Origin: Pseudomonadota bacterium | Lineage (GTDB): Bacteria > Pseudomonadota > Alphaproteobacteria > Rhizobiales > Devosiaceae | NCBI GenBank assembly: GCA_023437755.1 | Contig: JAEZFJ010000074.1 | Coordinates: 1 to 15,049, forward strand | DNA: 15,049 nucleotides | Direction of reading: 5' to 3' | Shown: positions 14,182-15,049 of the stretch, piece after piece | Position numbering within the stretch: the stretch's first letter is position 1 | Layout: each line of letters starts with the position of its first letter | The notes under the pieces: model-generated | The model's database searches: none | What the model was told of the DNA's origin: nothing | What the model saw: only the letters and a program-made list of their open reading frames with translations | Position numbers and translations under genes: made by a program

Positions 14182-14896
14182 TCAGATCGGATGCACCCGC
14201 GCCAGCTGTTCTTCGGCATGCGCGTCTGGCCAGCAGACGGCGGCCTCCCAGGCCGCCGAAGCCTGAGCAACGAGGTCCTGCTCGGCCGGCGAATAGCCGG
14301 CGACGTTATGGGGCAGATCAAGATCGAGGTCCGACACGTCGACATGGGCTTCGTCCCAGTCGATCAAGGAACCCGGTCTACAGTGATGCGGATATTACGC
14401 GGAGTGGGATCTCCATGAACGACCGACTGGGGCCGGCCGACCAGCCGCGCCCAGGCGGCACGGCACCGCGCATGGCCGAAAGATCGATACGCGTCCCGGT
14501 CTCGACCTCCAGCAGGTCCGTCGAGCAGACCCATCCGGGCCGTTGGGACCATCCCGCTGTCAGCCGGTGCAGCCGGCGCAGGGTGTCGGCAACGCGTTGC
14601 CAATCCCCTTCCGTCCGGGGCGGCGCACCCTCGATATAGGTCATGACGACTAGGCCTTGAGTGAACAAGGCGCCATCGGTTGTAGGAATGGGCGCCGGAA
14701 CTGTCATGCCGCTCCGGTTCAGATGCAGCATCAGCTCGGTCTCCCAAGCCAGGTCGGCATCGCTGCGCTGCCCGAGCCGGGCTACCGCCAGTTGCCCGTT
14801 GACGCGTACACTCCAGACATCATTGGCGACCCCGCCGGCAAGGGGCGCAATGCGAACCGCATCGCCACCCCAACGGCGGAGCTCGCCCCACCCCAT
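14182..14896 (-). pseudogene. Aminoglycoside phosphotransferase-family kinase, broken by two frameshifts
   Basis: The protein-kinase-like phosphotransferase fold can be followed through all three minus-strand frames. Frame one (from the ATG at 14896) gives the N-lobe: PLAGGVANDVW, the AVARLG strand, and the hinge VMTYIEG, then RVADTLRRLHRL, ending near IDLSAM at 14473. Frame two resumes at about 14470 with RCRAAWARL and carries the catalytic loop VVHGDPTPRN. Frame three resumes near 14369 with LIDWDEAHVDV, which holds the metal-binding aspartate, and runs to the TGA at 14182. Each shift behaves as a one-base loss, the first perhaps a larger deletion. No single reading frame has both catalytic loop and metal site, so the kinase should be inactive unless the shifts are sequencing errors. 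It starts two bases after the fumC stop. Confidence 0.85.
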
Positions 14897-14898
14897 TC

Positions 14899-15049
14899 CT
14901 ACTTCTTGAGGTTGAGCGGGCCGACCATCTGCTCGGGCTTCACTTCGGCGTCGAACTCTTCGCCCGTCAGCAGCCCGAGCGCGATTGCTTCCTCGCGCAG
15001 GGTCGTGCCGTTCTTGTGCGCGGTCTTGGTGATCTTGGCAGCGTTGTCG
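14899..15049 (-). CDS. fumC: Fumarate hydratase class II, C-terminal end (5' part outside window)
   Basis: The last 49 codons of a minus-strand gene running in from the right edge and ending at the TAG at 14901-14899. DNAAKITKTAHKNGTTLRE, then ALGLLTGEEFD and a closing KPEQMVGP, match the C-terminal domain of class II fumarase, which hydrates fumarate to malate in the TCA cycle. The related aspartase/argininosuccinate-lyase superfamily members lack this MVGP-type ending. The catalytic regions lie outside the window. The broken phosphotransferase gene begins two bases downstream and may once have been co-transcribed with it. Confidence 0.9.
   Translation of the reverse strand, partial: DNAAKITKTAHKNGTTLREEAIALGLLTGEEFDAEVKPEQMVGPLNLKK

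Overview
The window is about two-thirds GC, densely packed, and reads as a chromosomal stretch of an alphaproteobacterium of the Hyphomicrobiales (Rhizobiales). A Devosia-like genome is my best guess, from memory of family synteny rather than a search. The supporting signs are ftsE with a TTG start, the block chaC / DUF2125 / tyrC / hisC / methyltransferase / gloB, an MJ0042 zinc-ribbon protein beside ftsEX, and an alphaproteobacterial LexA box. I see no insertion sequences, phage genes, tRNA, rRNA or CRISPR. This is core and lightly accessory chromosome.

Layout. 1-1598 (+): the tail of a ChaC-type gamma-glutamylcyclotransferase, then lysA, the last step of lysine synthesis. 1606-2939 (-): a CpdR-like single-domain response regulator translationally coupled to a membrane zinc-ribbon (MJ0042/DUF3426, ZitP-like) protein. 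3148-5628 (+): ftsE, ftsX and a PlsC acyltransferase, divergent from the zinc-ribbon gene. The shared 208-bp spacer holds three GANTC sites, two of them in a palindrome at the probable ftsE start point. 5678-6085 (+): a small unknown gene with a strong promoter whose -10 is covered by an exact GTTC-N7-GTTC LexA box. 6082-6633 (-): a second ChaC homologue. 6775-8394 (+): a DUF2125 protein and an unrecognised secreted protein. 8410-11271 (-): methyltransferase, hisC-type aminotransferase and tyrC, an aromatic amino-acid operon. 11374-12682 (+): gloB (glyoxalase II) and a GNAT acetyltransferase. 12823-14169: a small basic protein (+), a four-helix membrane protein (-) and a VOC/PhnB-like protein (+). 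14182-15049 (-): an aminoglycoside-phosphotransferase-family pseudogene with two frameshifts, directly downstream of the fumC 3' end.

How they fit. Most genes are housekeeping: lysine, tyrosine/phenylalanine, phospholipid, methylglyoxal detoxification with glutathione turnover (gloB and two ChaC homologues), the TCA cycle, and septal cell-wall remodelling (FtsEX). The most interesting material is regulatory. One point is the LexA-controlled small gene, whose product carries a degenerate GIY-YIG-like stretch resembling the start of the UvrC nuclease domain. The other is the ftsEX control region, with clustered CcrM sites, next to CpdR-like and ZitP-like genes.
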